5,836 nt of DNA, from the NCBI GenBank assembly GCA_005240025.1, contig SBBK01000042.1, forward strand, positions 1 through 5,836, written 5' to 3'. Source of the DNA: an archaeon (GTDB lineage: Archaea > Thermoproteota > Nitrososphaeria > Nitrososphaerales > Nitrosopumilaceae). The stretch's first letter is position 1. The number at the start of each line of letters is the position of its first letter. The translations under genes were made by a program, and so were the position numbers. Of this stretch, positions 1-5,231 are shown piece by piece. Below the pieces are notes generated by a model. That model had not been told where the DNA came from. It did not search any database and saw only the letters and a list, made by a program, of their open reading frames with translations.

Positions 1-68
1 CAATGGAGGAAACACCGGCAGCTGAGGAACCAGCAATGGAGGAAACACCGGCAGCTGAGGAGTTGCCA
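1..68 (+). repeat. Two 33-bp tandem repeats in the cupredoxin linker
   Basis: Two in-phase copies of a 33-bp unit (3-35 and 36-68) encode MEETPAAEEPA and MEETPAAEELP. Bases 1-28 and 34-61 are identical, so the array probably continues upstream of the window. It forms a flexible acidic spacer between the membrane end and the copper domain. Near-perfect DNA identity suggests recent slippage, and copy number may vary between strains. Confidence 0.85.
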
Positions 69-368
69 GCATCAACGCAAGTTTCAATCCCAGCAGGTTC
101 TTCGACGCCAGGTTGTGAAGAAAATGGCGAATGCTATATTCCAAACACTGTGACAATCGGTGTTGGCGGAACTGTCACATGGACAAATGACGACACAGCA
201 GCACACACAGTAACTAGTGGGACTGCATCAGATGGGCCAGACGGTACATTTGATAGCAGCATATTCATGCAAGGAAGCACATTCGAATACACCTTTGATG
301 AGGCAGGTACCTTCGATTACTTTTGTGTAGTCCACCCATGGATGACAGGAACCGTAATTGTGGAGTAA
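3..368 (+). CDS. Amicyanin/plastocyanin-like cupredoxin, C-terminal part (5' truncated by window)
   Basis: This is a blue (type 1) copper domain that carries electrons outside the cytoplasmic membrane; ammonia-oxidising archaea use many such proteins in place of cytochromes c. The reading frame is already open at the window edge, so the signal peptide and probable membrane anchor are missing and the ATG at 3 is internal. Visible residues 1-24 are an acidic Pro/Ala/Glu linker with tandem repeats. The cupredoxin barrel spans about 25-121. Copper ligands are readable as H68 (AAHTV) and the loop C108-x2-H111-x2-M114 (FCVVHPWM), the short amicyanin-type spacing. C38 and C43 could form a disulfide before the first strand. 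The protein ends in a beta strand (TGTVIVE) directly before TAA, as usual for the family. Its gene converges on the hemerythrin gene across 49 nt. The family call is firm; the specific redox partner cannot be read. Confidence 0.93.
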   Translation: MEETPAAEEPAMEETPAAEELPASTQVSIPAGSSTPGCEENGECYIPNTVTIGVGGTVTWTNDDTAAHTVTSGTASDGPDGTFDSSIFMQGSTFEYTFDEAGTFDYFCVVHPWMTGTVIVE

Positions 369-380
369 ATCCATAAATTC

Positions 381-408
381 ACAATTTTTATTTTAAACGA
401 GTTTTATC
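381..408 (+). terminator. T-rich archaeal terminator after cupredoxin gene
   Basis: Starting 13 nt after the cupredoxin stop there are three short T runs (TTTTT, TTTT, TTTT) without a strong hairpin. This fits the oligo-T termination of archaeal RNA polymerase. The - strand of the same 49-nt gap is A-rich, so this is not an obvious terminator for the converging hemerythrin gene. Confidence 0.35.
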
Positions 409-417
409 TAATACGGA

Positions 418-972
418 TCAGCCTATTTTCGATACATCCAGCTCTAGATTAGAGACCAGAGTCTCATAATCAACTCTAGACCTGCCTAATTTCTCGAGTT
501 TTGCTTTCTCCACCTCATTGAGACTTTTGTCAATAGTTGCGTTGCCCTGTAGGTGCATGTCTGCCATGACAAAAAGCCTGTTGTTTTCCTTCCACAGATG
601 GGCAGCCACGTGTTCTATGTATTCTTGGAGGCTGGCAATAAGACCGTTAGAGGAACCAGTACTGAGATATTCTTTTGCAGACTCATCGATTTTATCTGCA
701 ATCCTACGAGTGATTTCGTGCTCCATGAGCATCACGGCTATTGGGCCCATGTTACGTGGAAACCCATGCCTTTCTAGTTCCGGAAAAAGTGATTCTTCTT
801 CTTTTCCGTGATGACATACATCAGTAAAGTTTTTTGAAAAATCAATGACTGGCATTAGGATGGATTCTGGGATTGCCTTGCCTGATTTTAGCAACTGTAG
901 TGTTACGTCCATTGCCCGTATTACCTTCTCTATCAAGTCATGATCTTTTCGTAGTGAGTTGGTTGACAACAA
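418..972 (-). CDS. Hemerythrin HHE cation-binding domain protein
   Basis: A 184-residue cytosolic four-helix-bundle protein of the hemerythrin-like (HHE) family, which binds a di-iron centre and is associated with O2, NO or redox sensing or storage. Probable metal ligands fall in the expected order: H11 (KDHDLI), H54/H55 with E58/E59 (CHHGKEEESLFPEL), H85 (LMEHEI), and H121/H125 with E129 (IEHVAAHLWKEN). About 45 further residues form a charged tail. The start is TTG at 972 (TTG-TTG-TCA-ACC); no in-frame ATG occurs before residue 21, which is after the first ligand. A box A at 994-1001 centred 25 nt upstream supports a leaderless TTG start. It lies downstream of the exonuclease-like gene on the same strand (70-nt gap) but has its own promoter. 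No DNA-binding or membrane part is present, so its exact role is open. Confidence 0.9.
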   Translation of the reverse strand: MLSTNSLRKDHDLIEKVIRAMDVTLQLLKSGKAIPESILMPVIDFSKNFTDVCHHGKEEESLFPELERHGFPRNMGPIAVMLMEHEITRRIADKIDESAKEYLSTGSSNGLIASLQEYIEHVAAHLWKENNRLFVMADMHLQGNATIDKSLNEVEKAKLEKLGRSRVDYETLVSNLELDVSKIG

Positions 973-993
973 GATTATCGCGTTTTGGTTCTC

Positions 994-1001
994 ATTTAAA
1001 G
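994..1001 (-). promoter_or_regulatory. Box A (TATA) for hemerythrin gene
   Basis: On the - strand this reads CTTTAAAT. Its centre lies 25 nt before the TTG at 972, the usual distance from box A to the transcription start, so the mRNA would begin at or next to the start codon. Confidence 0.5.
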
Positions 1002-1042
1002 CTAGTTTTGATTTTTAGAGTGAATGACCACAATGAGCCAAG

Positions 1043-2011
1043 TTATTGTTTAAAAAAATCATCCAATGAAATACCTTTGAGCGGTTGCGCATCAAAGCCC
1101 ATTTTATTTAGCGCTGCGGCAAATTCCTCGACAAAACCATGTATTGTGTAGATCTTCTCCGCGCCGGTTTTGTGTACCAGTCTGACCAATTCATCATAAT
1201 CACAATGATCGCTGAGTGGAATGGAATAATCATGTTTCCGGCCATATAACGGTTGACGAGACCTTGCCCAGCCAGAAAACCCGATTGTTATTGCGCCAAA
1301 CTTTGACTTCATTTGTTTGATGAATGGATTGCCTTCAGATAATAACGGGCAGACCATGATCCAAGGTTTTTTGTCAAGCAGGCCCCTTGCCTCGGCTTCT
1401 GTATGGCCAATCCCTTCTTTGATCTGGATGCCCAGCCACGTATGGAGGTCGTTCATGCCTTTGACAGAATCATGGTAATACATTGGCGCCCAGTGGCCAA
1501 ACAAGTAGGATAGTGTTTGGGCCTTTCCAAGTTGATACCCAAGGAGCAGGACGGGTTTGCCATTGTGGAACATTTCAGATATTATTTCATTTACTCTTTT
1601 TACGATCTCGGCTGTTTGTGGAAAGATGAATTCTTCACGTCCGAATGTGCATTCGGTTATCAACACCTTACATTTTGGAATATTCGCACCACCAAGAAAT
1701 CCGCGCCCTCTTGTGCAGATATCGCCAGTGTAGAAAACATCATCAAGCAATAACCCTCTTGAGCCAAGAATGTGCCCCGAGTCATAGAGTTTGAATTCGT
1801 CAAGAGATTCCACATGGTTTATGAGGTCATTGCCGCGCAACATGGCCAGTTCCCTCGTTTCGCGAGTAGTCAATATCAAACCATTTTTCCTGTTTGGCAG
1901 GTGATCAGTGTGTGCGTGTGAAACAAAGTTCACGCTGTCCGGCATTGCGTGTCTTGGGTCCAGGTTTATGGTCATCCCATTTGCAGATAATGTGATTCCA
2001 TTTTTTGTCAT
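1043..2011 (-). CDS. Metallo-beta-lactamase/beta-CASP exonuclease-like protein (COG1236/SNM1-type)
   Basis: A 322-residue MBL-fold nuclease-like protein related to archaeal YSH1-like processing factors and to the DNA-ligase-associated exonucleases of bacteria; it would cut DNA or RNA with a two-zinc centre in the cytoplasm. Counting from ATG 2011, the motifs are H32-x-H34-x-D36-H37 (SHAHTDHLP), H80 (SGHILGS), D97 (YTGD), the LITECTFG segment around E120, the helix motif LLGYQLGKAQ (156-165), then H269 (LSDHCDYDEL) and H291 (YTIHG). This order and spacing match the ligase-associated exonuclease family, including SGWARSR before the SDH motif. The frame is open to a TTG at 2134, but that extension is Cys/Phe-rich, unlike the family, and runs into a hairpin region, so ATG 2011 is preferred. 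No ligase gene adjoins it here. The substrate, DNA or RNA, cannot be settled from sequence. Confidence 0.88.
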   Translation of the reverse strand: MTKNGITLSANGMTINLDPRHAMPDSVNFVSHAHTDHLPNRKNGLILTTRETRELAMLRGNDLINHVESLDEFKLYDSGHILGSRGLLLDDVFYTGDICTRGRGFLGGANIPKCKVLITECTFGREEFIFPQTAEIVKRVNEIISEMFHNGKPVLLLGYQLGKAQTLSYLFGHWAPMYYHDSVKGMNDLHTWLGIQIKEGIGHTEAEARGLLDKKPWIMVCPLLSEGNPFIKQMKSKFGAITIGFSGWARSRQPLYGRKHDYSIPLSDHCDYDELVRLVHKTGAEKIYTIHGFVEEFAAALNKMGFDAQPLKGISLDDFFKQ

Positions 2012-2051
2012 TTTAATACCGGGCAAGACATGGCATGCAACATTCGTATTG

Positions 2052-2060
2052 GATTTAAGT
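2052..2060 (-). promoter_or_regulatory. Possible box A for the exonuclease-like gene
   Basis: The - strand reads ACTTAAATC. It is centred about 45 nt before ATG 2011, which would give a leader of roughly 20 nt. The spacing is less convincing than at the other genes in the window. Confidence 0.3.
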
Positions 2061-2107
2061 TTCAGGATTAACCACTTGTTGACAAAACAGCAAACAAAAT
2101 CAGTATC

Positions 2108-2145
2108 AAAAAAGGAAAAAATGCGAGTGGCCAACTTCCCACTCG
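2108..2145 (-). terminator. Hairpin plus T-run, terminator-like on the - strand
   Basis: CGAGTGG (2124-2130) and CCACTCG (2139-2145) form a perfect 7-bp stem with an 8-nt loop. On the - strand the stem is followed within two bases by TTTTTT, CC and TTTTTT. This would end a transcript coming from the right on the - strand, such as the candidate structured RNA. It lies upstream of the exonuclease-like gene, so it would also insulate that gene. Confidence 0.4.
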
Positions 2146-2250
2146 GCTAGAATTCGAATCGGCACCATTGTGCCGCTGCAAGAGTTCAGGCAATGTTACT
2201 TGCGCTAGTCAAGTCGTGATTGGACACCGGGATTTCTCTTACATTCTCCG
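2122..2250 (-). ncRNA. Candidate structured RNA with three hairpins (unidentified)
   Basis: A GC-rich island in AT-rich intergenic DNA contains three successive inverted repeats: 2124-2130/2139-2145 (7 bp), CGGCAC/GTGCCG at 2160-2165/2170-2175 (6 bp, 4-nt loop), and GCAAG/CTTGC around 2178-2203. The - strand is favoured because the last hairpin is followed by T runs and because an AT-rich box A-like stretch (about 2268-2285) could start an RNA near 2250. TTCGAAT and TAGCCGAGTGG on the - strand recall tRNA T-loop and D-arm words, but no acceptor stem or anticodon arm can be built. The right boundary and the function are guesses. Confidence 0.25.
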
Positions 2251-2464
2251 AATCGTTAATTCTTTGTGCTCAAATTATTTATTACTGATCATACCACATA
2301 CGCAAATCTGTTTAAAAATTAATAAAATCATGTGTAATTCCAAAAATTTGTTTAAAAACAACTACTAATTATAAATATCTGCATTACCACCTTTGAAAGC
2401 GTTAGGCTTTCTTACATCTTTTTGTAGCATACTTGCTAACTCCAAACAAAAAATCTGGCGAATT
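2251..2464. other. AT-rich intergenic stretch, no clear gene
   Basis: This stretch is mostly AT-rich, with an imperfect direct repeat AAAT(C/T)TGTTTAAAAA near 2304-2318 and 2344-2358. A 6-bp hairpin GAAAGC/GCTTTC lies at 2395-2400/2406-2411, followed on the + strand by a short T run (2419-2423). The hairpin could be a weak terminator, but no gene ends into it. The left part of a possible decayed - strand ORF overlaps the end of this stretch. Confidence 0.4.
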
Positions 2465-2578
2465 TCAATCTAAGCACGACTCGAACGTAGTTTTTGCCAA
2501 AAAATATGATGCCAGCGTTACGTGTGCGATTAACCCAGTATTGGTTTCTTTTGAAATGATGCTAGAGACCCAATCCAT
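2365..2578 (-). pseudogene. Possible small gene split by one frameshift (about 71 aa, unidentified)
   Basis: On the - strand a 37-codon ORF starts at ATG 2578 (MDWVSSIISKETNTG...) and stops at 2465. Shifting by one base near 2468-2472 opens a second frame that continues to TAG at 2365 (IEIRQIFCLELASMLQKDV... ending GGNADIYN). Joined, they give one plausible, mostly helical protein. It follows the winged-helix gene on the same strand, 28 nt after its stop. A third frame across 2420-2560 is also open, so chance cannot be excluded. It could be a decayed gene, a sequencing indel, or nothing. I do not recognise the family. Confidence 0.25.
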
Positions 2579-2606
2579 TCCCACTCAGCAATAACTGCCC
2601 CAGAAC

Positions 2607-3218
2607 TTATTTGGCAGGTGAGCAAACAGCAAGTATAGAGCTTGCCGCATGATCCTCTTTAGTGAGGTGGAGCATTATTGTGACTTTGTTTTTAACAATG
2701 TTAATTTCGATTTTATCAAAAATTGATCTGTATTTTATTATTTTTTTACCGTCGGGAGCCGAGATATAGCCGTGTGGAATAAGAAAACCCCCATCGATCA
2801 GCATATTTACCTTTCTGTAACCCGAAGTCTGCGGTATTTTACACTGCTCGATGATTTGTGAAATTATTAGTGGTTGTTTGTCCAGTGCGGCAAGAATGTT
2901 CTTTTTATCATCATCGCCAAAGGACCCAAGAATAATCTTGGTAAGTGTCGGATTTTCGATCGAGATCTGCGTGGCGCCGTTTACCACTTTGACAGTACAT
3001 ACGGATCGCATGAACCTTTGTTCTAGACCGTCAGCACCTGCACCAAAGAATTCGCGCAACACGACATCAAGCTTGTGGAACTGCTCCATTGATTGCGTCA
3101 ACGAAATGCCGTATTTTTCAAAAAGCCTCTTTTCTATCTTTTGCACGGTTTTGTCTCCAAGGTTTTCTCGAATTATTGTGTCAAGAGACTTTGCCAGTAA
3201 TCTATCTAGGCCAGCCAT
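2607..3218 (-). CDS. Winged-helix transcriptional regulator with N-terminal NitrOD5-like domain
   Basis: A 203-residue cytosolic protein in three parts. Residues 1-70 are a helical domain (core KRLFEKYGISL ... LREFFGAGADGLE) of the kind found at the start of many thaumarchaeal regulators; I believe it corresponds to Pfam's Nitrosopumilus output domain 5. Residues about 92-150 form an ArsR-like winged helix (ILGSFGDDDKKNILAAL, then IISQIIEQCKIPQTSGYRKV as the recognition helix region, then LIDGGFLIP). The rest is a beta-rich wing or dimer segment ending in SPAK. It should bind DNA and regulate transcription; target and signal are unknown. ATG 3218 lies 24 nt from the centre of a strong box A, consistent with a leaderless mRNA. 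It is divergent from the HEAT/receiver operon and shares an 87-nt promoter region with it, so it may control that operon or itself. Confidence 0.85.
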   Translation of the reverse strand: MAGLDRLLAKSLDTIIRENLGDKTVQKIEKRLFEKYGISLTQSMEQFHKLDVVLREFFGAGADGLEQRFMRSVCTVKVVNGATQISIENPTLTKIILGSFGDDDKKNILAALDKQPLIISQIIEQCKIPQTSGYRKVNMLIDGGFLIPHGYISAPDGKKIIKYRSIFDKIEINIVKNKVTIMLHLTKEDHAASSILAVCSPAK

Positions 3219-3235
3219 AGTAAATCATCAACGTC

Positions 3236-3247
3236 ATAATATATTAC
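3236..3247 (-). promoter_or_regulatory. Box A (TATA) for winged-helix regulator gene
   Basis: The - strand reads GTAATATATTAT, a strong archaeal TATA element. Its centre at about 3242 is 24 nt before ATG 3218, predicting a leaderless transcript. Confidence 0.65.
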
Positions 3248-3270
3248 TATTTCCGTAGATGGATGAAAGG

Positions 3271-3279
3271 GTTTTAATA
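3271..3279 (+). promoter_or_regulatory. Box A (TATA) for HEAT-repeat/receiver operon
   Basis: GTTTTAATA is centred at about 3275, placing transcription start near 3300, 6 nt before ATG 3306 or at the TTG of 3300. It lies about 30 nt from the opposing regulator promoter, so a protein bound between them could affect both. Confidence 0.5.
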
Positions 3280-3305
3280 GAAAACACACATTTCCAAATT
3301 TGGTA

Positions 3306-3797
3306 ATGGGCATATATGTTTTTGACGACAACAATGTAAGAGAATTACCTGTAAATGAAAGAATTAAGCGCTGTGAGCAGATCCTGCGAGTTGAAAGCGA
3401 CGAGTCAAAACGCTGGGACGCTGTGTGGCTGGCAGGCGAGGCATCTGAAAACCATGGCGGCGAGGTCTTTGACAAGATTGCAGATTTAATGGAGTGGGTT
3501 CTAGAAAATGACAACAATAATGTGGTAAAACACGAAGCATGTTACCAGATTGCCGCACGGAATATGCGTTCAAAGATTCCCGCACTGATAAAGGCGGCAC
3601 TCAACGACAAAAGCGATCTGACAAAACACGAGGCGTTAGAATCACTCGGATTGATGAGGGCCACCGAGGCAATAGAGTTGATACAAAACGCATTAAATGA
3701 CCCAAACGAGGACGTAAGGCAAACCGCCAGGTTCGTCGTCAAGAGACTTGAGCGCATGAAGAAGGCAGGAAAATACAAACCAGCCGAGATAATTTAA
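3306..3797 (+). CDS. HEAT-repeat protein resembling one half of deoxyhypusine hydroxylase
   Basis: A 163-residue all-helical protein built from HEAT/PBS-lyase-type repeats. Two helices carry a His-Glu pair: H76-E77 (VVKHEACYQIA) and H108-E109 (LTKHEALESLG), 32 residues apart. Deoxyhypusine hydroxylase (DOHH), which completes hypusine on eIF5A, has two such halves, each with KHE...LG and RHEA.EALG helices spaced about 33, that together hold a di-iron centre. The segment after the second motif (EDVRQTARFVVKRLERM) also resembles DOHH. With only one half, activity would need a homodimer; it could equally be a scaffold HEAT protein. ATG 3306 is preferred over TTG 3300, which adds two residues. Its stop overlaps the receiver gene's start by one base (TAATG), so the two are translationally coupled. 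HEAT repeats are certain; hydroxylase activity is inference. Confidence 0.82.
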   Translation: MGIYVFDDNNVRELPVNERIKRCEQILRVESDESKRWDAVWLAGEASENHGGEVFDKIADLMEWVLENDNNNVVKHEACYQIAARNMRSKIPALIKAALNDKSDLTKHEALESLGLMRATEAIELIQNALNDPNEDVRQTARFVVKRLERMKKAGKYKPAEII

Positions 3798-4150
3798 TGA
3801 CCACGGCAATAGTAATAGATGACGACGTGGATACGGTGGAAGTCTTTTGTGAGTATTTGGAATTGAAAAATATCCAGGTTTTGGGCAAAGGATATAATGG
3901 CAAGGAGGCAGTCGAACTGTACAAAAAATACTCACCGGATGTTGTATTTTTGGACCTCATGATGCCACAGTATGACGGCATGTATGCTCTAGAAAACATT
4001 CGAAAGATCGACCCTACAGCCAAAATCATAGTAATAACTGCAGACACAAAATATGAGACAGGGGAAAAACTCGATACGCTCAGGCCAACAGCAGTATTCA
4101 TCAAACCATTCAATATTGACAAGATAATACTGGCATTATCAAAAATCTAG
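3797..4150 (+). CDS. Stand-alone CheY-like response regulator receiver
   Basis: A 117-residue single REC domain with no output domain. The acidic pocket is D8-D9-D10 (VIDDDVD), the phospho-acceptor is D53 (VVFLDLMMP), the switch residue is T81 (VITAD) and the conserved lysine is K103 (FIKPF). All catalytic positions are intact, so phosphorylation by a histidine kinase is expected. Acting alone it would signal by docking on partner proteins. The ATG overlaps the stop of the HEAT-repeat gene (TAATG), tying the two in one operon. The last four bases overlap the stop end of a small converging ORF that looks like a kinase DHp hairpin. No complete kinase is present in the window. Confidence 0.95.
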   Translation: MTTAIVIDDDVDTVEVFCEYLELKNIQVLGKGYNGKEAVELYKKYSPDVVFLDLMMPQYDGMYALENIRKIDPTAKIIVITADTKYETGEKLDTLRPTAVFIKPFNIDKIILALSKI

Positions 4151-4308
4151 GCGTTCATTATTTTCTCCATCTTAGTCAATGCATGTTCTATCTTTTTGAT
4201 AGATGGCTGGATCTTTGCGTCAGTGGTACGTGTCTTTATAATTTCTAGCGATGCCCCGATTACAAACAGTGGCTCCCTAAGTGAGGTGATTTTCTCACAC
4301 GTCAACAC
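4147..4308 (-). CDS. Small DHp-like helical hairpin protein (53 aa), lacking the phospho-acceptor His
   Basis: A short ORF runs from GTG 4308 to TAG 4147 and reads MLTCEKITSLREPLFVIGAS..., ending in ALTKMEKIMNA. It looks like the two-helix DHp (HisKA) domain of archaeal histidine kinases: LREPLFVIGASLEIIK stands where the kinases have the H-box LRNPLSVI..SLEI pattern, followed by a linker and a second helix IKKIEHALTKMEKIM. The phospho-acceptor His-Glu is replaced by Thr-Ser just before LREPL, and no ATPase domain follows. The box A at 4327-4338 is centred 24 nt before the GTG, supporting expression as a leaderless mRNA. It converges on the receiver gene with a 4-nt overlap. It may be a real docking or decoy peptide, or the remnant of a decayed kinase. 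Confidence 0.5.
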   Translation of the reverse strand: MLTCEKITSLREPLFVIGASLEIIKTRTTDAKIQPSIKKIEHALTKMEKIMNA

Positions 4309-4432
4309 TAGCCATAGTTAAATCGAGTATAAAATATCACTCTGCCAAACTTGGTAATTATGTGATATGCGTTAAACCGAGACACTCATCCCAGGGGTGC
4401 GGAATCTCCCACTCTTGTAAATTGGTTTGAGT
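4308..4432 (-). pseudogene. In-frame protein-like tail after the membrane protein stop, broken by a frameshift
   Basis: Beyond the TAA of the membrane protein (4433-4435) the same frame stays open for 24 codons with a GC-rich, protein-like reading (TNLQEWEIPHPWDECLGLTH...) until TAA at 4358. Skipping 8 nt (4353-4360) opens a second frame reading KFGRVIFYTRFNYG to TAG at 4308. This suggests either decay of a longer C-terminal domain or of a separate small protein. The end of the second segment abuts the GTG of the DHp-like ORF and contains its box A. I cannot name the family, and chance remains possible. Confidence 0.3.
4327..4338 (-). promoter_or_regulatory. Box A (TATA) for the DHp-like ORF
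   Basis: The - strand reads GATATTTTATAC, a good box A. Its centre is 24 nt upstream of the GTG at 4308, the same spacing as for other genes here. This is the main support for the small ORF being transcribed. Confidence 0.5.
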
Positions 4433-5230
4433 TTATGCCAAATCGTCAGATTTTTGGCGTGTTTTTGGCCTATTAAACAACGCCAGATTACCATACAAAC
4501 CAAAGGAAAGTAGAATGTAGTCCCAGTGAAACAGGATTTCCATCGGGTTACCAGTGTAATAGGAATCTTCGCTTTGCCCAAACAAAAACGCCGAGTCCGC
4601 AATAAAAACTGAGATAGTTCCAAAAAAGAAAAGAGACCACATGAAGTTAATTTTGCCTTTGAAAAAGAGCGCCACGCCAACAAGTGCCGGCACCAATAGG
4701 ATTGAATCGAAAATAGGGTAAATTGAGCCAAGAAAGATTTCAAACAGTTCACCCCCGGCTCCCGGTGTGACCAGAATTTTGCATGCTGCCAGAATCGATG
4801 CCGGGATCAGAATTGCGACAGCAAGTATTTTCTTTGTAACTGCACCCCTGATTGGCTGCAGATATGCGATGAAAAACAGCAAAAGAAATGGGTATTCGAC
4901 AAGATAGAAAATGTCTGCAGCAGAAGGAAACGGGTCTATTTTGAAATGCAACTCCATAATTATCCAGAGCATCTCGGCAATGAATGCACAGACTGCGTAA
5001 CCGACGAATGATGCCCAAGCAATGCCATGGTGTCCTGTAAACCCAAATCGTGCAAAGGTCAAAAACGCCATAACCAAAAGTACTCCCGTAATTGGAATGT
5101 AGATAAGATTGCCAACAAGGATCGCAGCATCTCTGCCCAAAAGATTTGCCGTGAGGACAACCACAGCACTTGTGGCAAGTGAAGCCAACAGGTATTTTTT
5201 TGTTAAGATATTTTCCAGTAGAGTTTGCAT
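4433..5230 (-). CDS. Multi-pass membrane sensor-like protein with PFPSxAD motif
   Basis: A 265-residue integral membrane protein with about eight hydrophobic helices (near residues 13-31, 35-60, 69-92, 107-125, 134-153, 166-190, 197-217, 232-252) and a short charged cytosolic tail (RPKTRQKSDDLA). The loop motif D99-PFPSAADIFYLVEYP is like that in membrane sensor regions N-terminal to GGDEF/EAL domains or kinases in bacteria; the later YPIFDSILL and ADSAFLF...YYTGNP segments also fit that fold. Here no output domain is fused. The start ATG 5230 lies one base after the stop of the upstream gene, so the two form a tight operon and the small protein may be its partner. Ligand and output are unknown. 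A protein-like tail after the stop hints that the protein was once longer. Confidence 0.8.
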   Translation of the reverse strand: MQTLLENILTKKYLLASLATSAVVVLTANLLGRDAAILVGNLIYIPITGVLLVMAFLTFARFGFTGHHGIAWASFVGYAVCAFIAEMLWIIMELHFKIDPFPSAADIFYLVEYPFLLLFFIAYLQPIRGAVTKKILAVAILIPASILAACKILVTPGAGGELFEIFLGSIYPIFDSILLVPALVGVALFFKGKINFMWSLFFFGTISVFIADSAFLFGQSEDSYYTGNPMEILFHWDYILLSFGLYGNLALFNRPKTRQKSDDLA

Positions 5231-5231
5231 G

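Noticed and set aside
2012..2134. N-terminal extension of the exonuclease-like protein to TTG 2134
   Set aside because: The extra 41 residues are Phe/Cys/Lys-rich, not family-like, and include half of a hairpin followed by T runs; ATG 2011 begins the normal first strand.
2122..2215. A tRNA gene suggested by TTCGAAT and TAGCCGAGTGG on the - strand
   Set aside because: The T-loop word lacks the G53-C61 closing pair and a five-pair stem, the D-arm word lies after it rather than before it, and no acceptor or anticodon stem can be formed.
2168..2368. 66-codon + strand ORF across the AT-rich gap
   Set aside because: It is Ser/Asn/Lys-rich with no coding bias, no box A at the right distance, and runs through the hairpin cluster.
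2440..2500. T-arm-like sequence ACGTTCGAGTCGT on the - strand
   Set aside because: Only four stem pairs form and no matching acceptor stem or D-arm exists at tRNA distance.
1887..2621. Shared word TTTGGCAGGTGA near 1887 and 2608
   Set aside because: Both copies lie in unrelated coding sequences and no similarity extends beyond 12 bases, so it is chance.
2851..3258. 135-codon + strand ORF opposite the winged-helix gene
   Set aside because: It is Cys/Ser-rich with no recognisable fold and lies antisense to a clear regulator gene that has its own promoter.
3739..4122. 127-codon - strand ORF opposite the receiver gene
   Set aside because: It is antisense to an intact receiver domain, has low-complexity Ser/Tyr composition and no promoter-like element at a suitable distance.
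4372..5018. Further - strand ORFs of 126 and 89 codons inside the membrane protein gene
   Set aside because: They are out-of-frame shadows with basic, Cys-rich composition and no start context.
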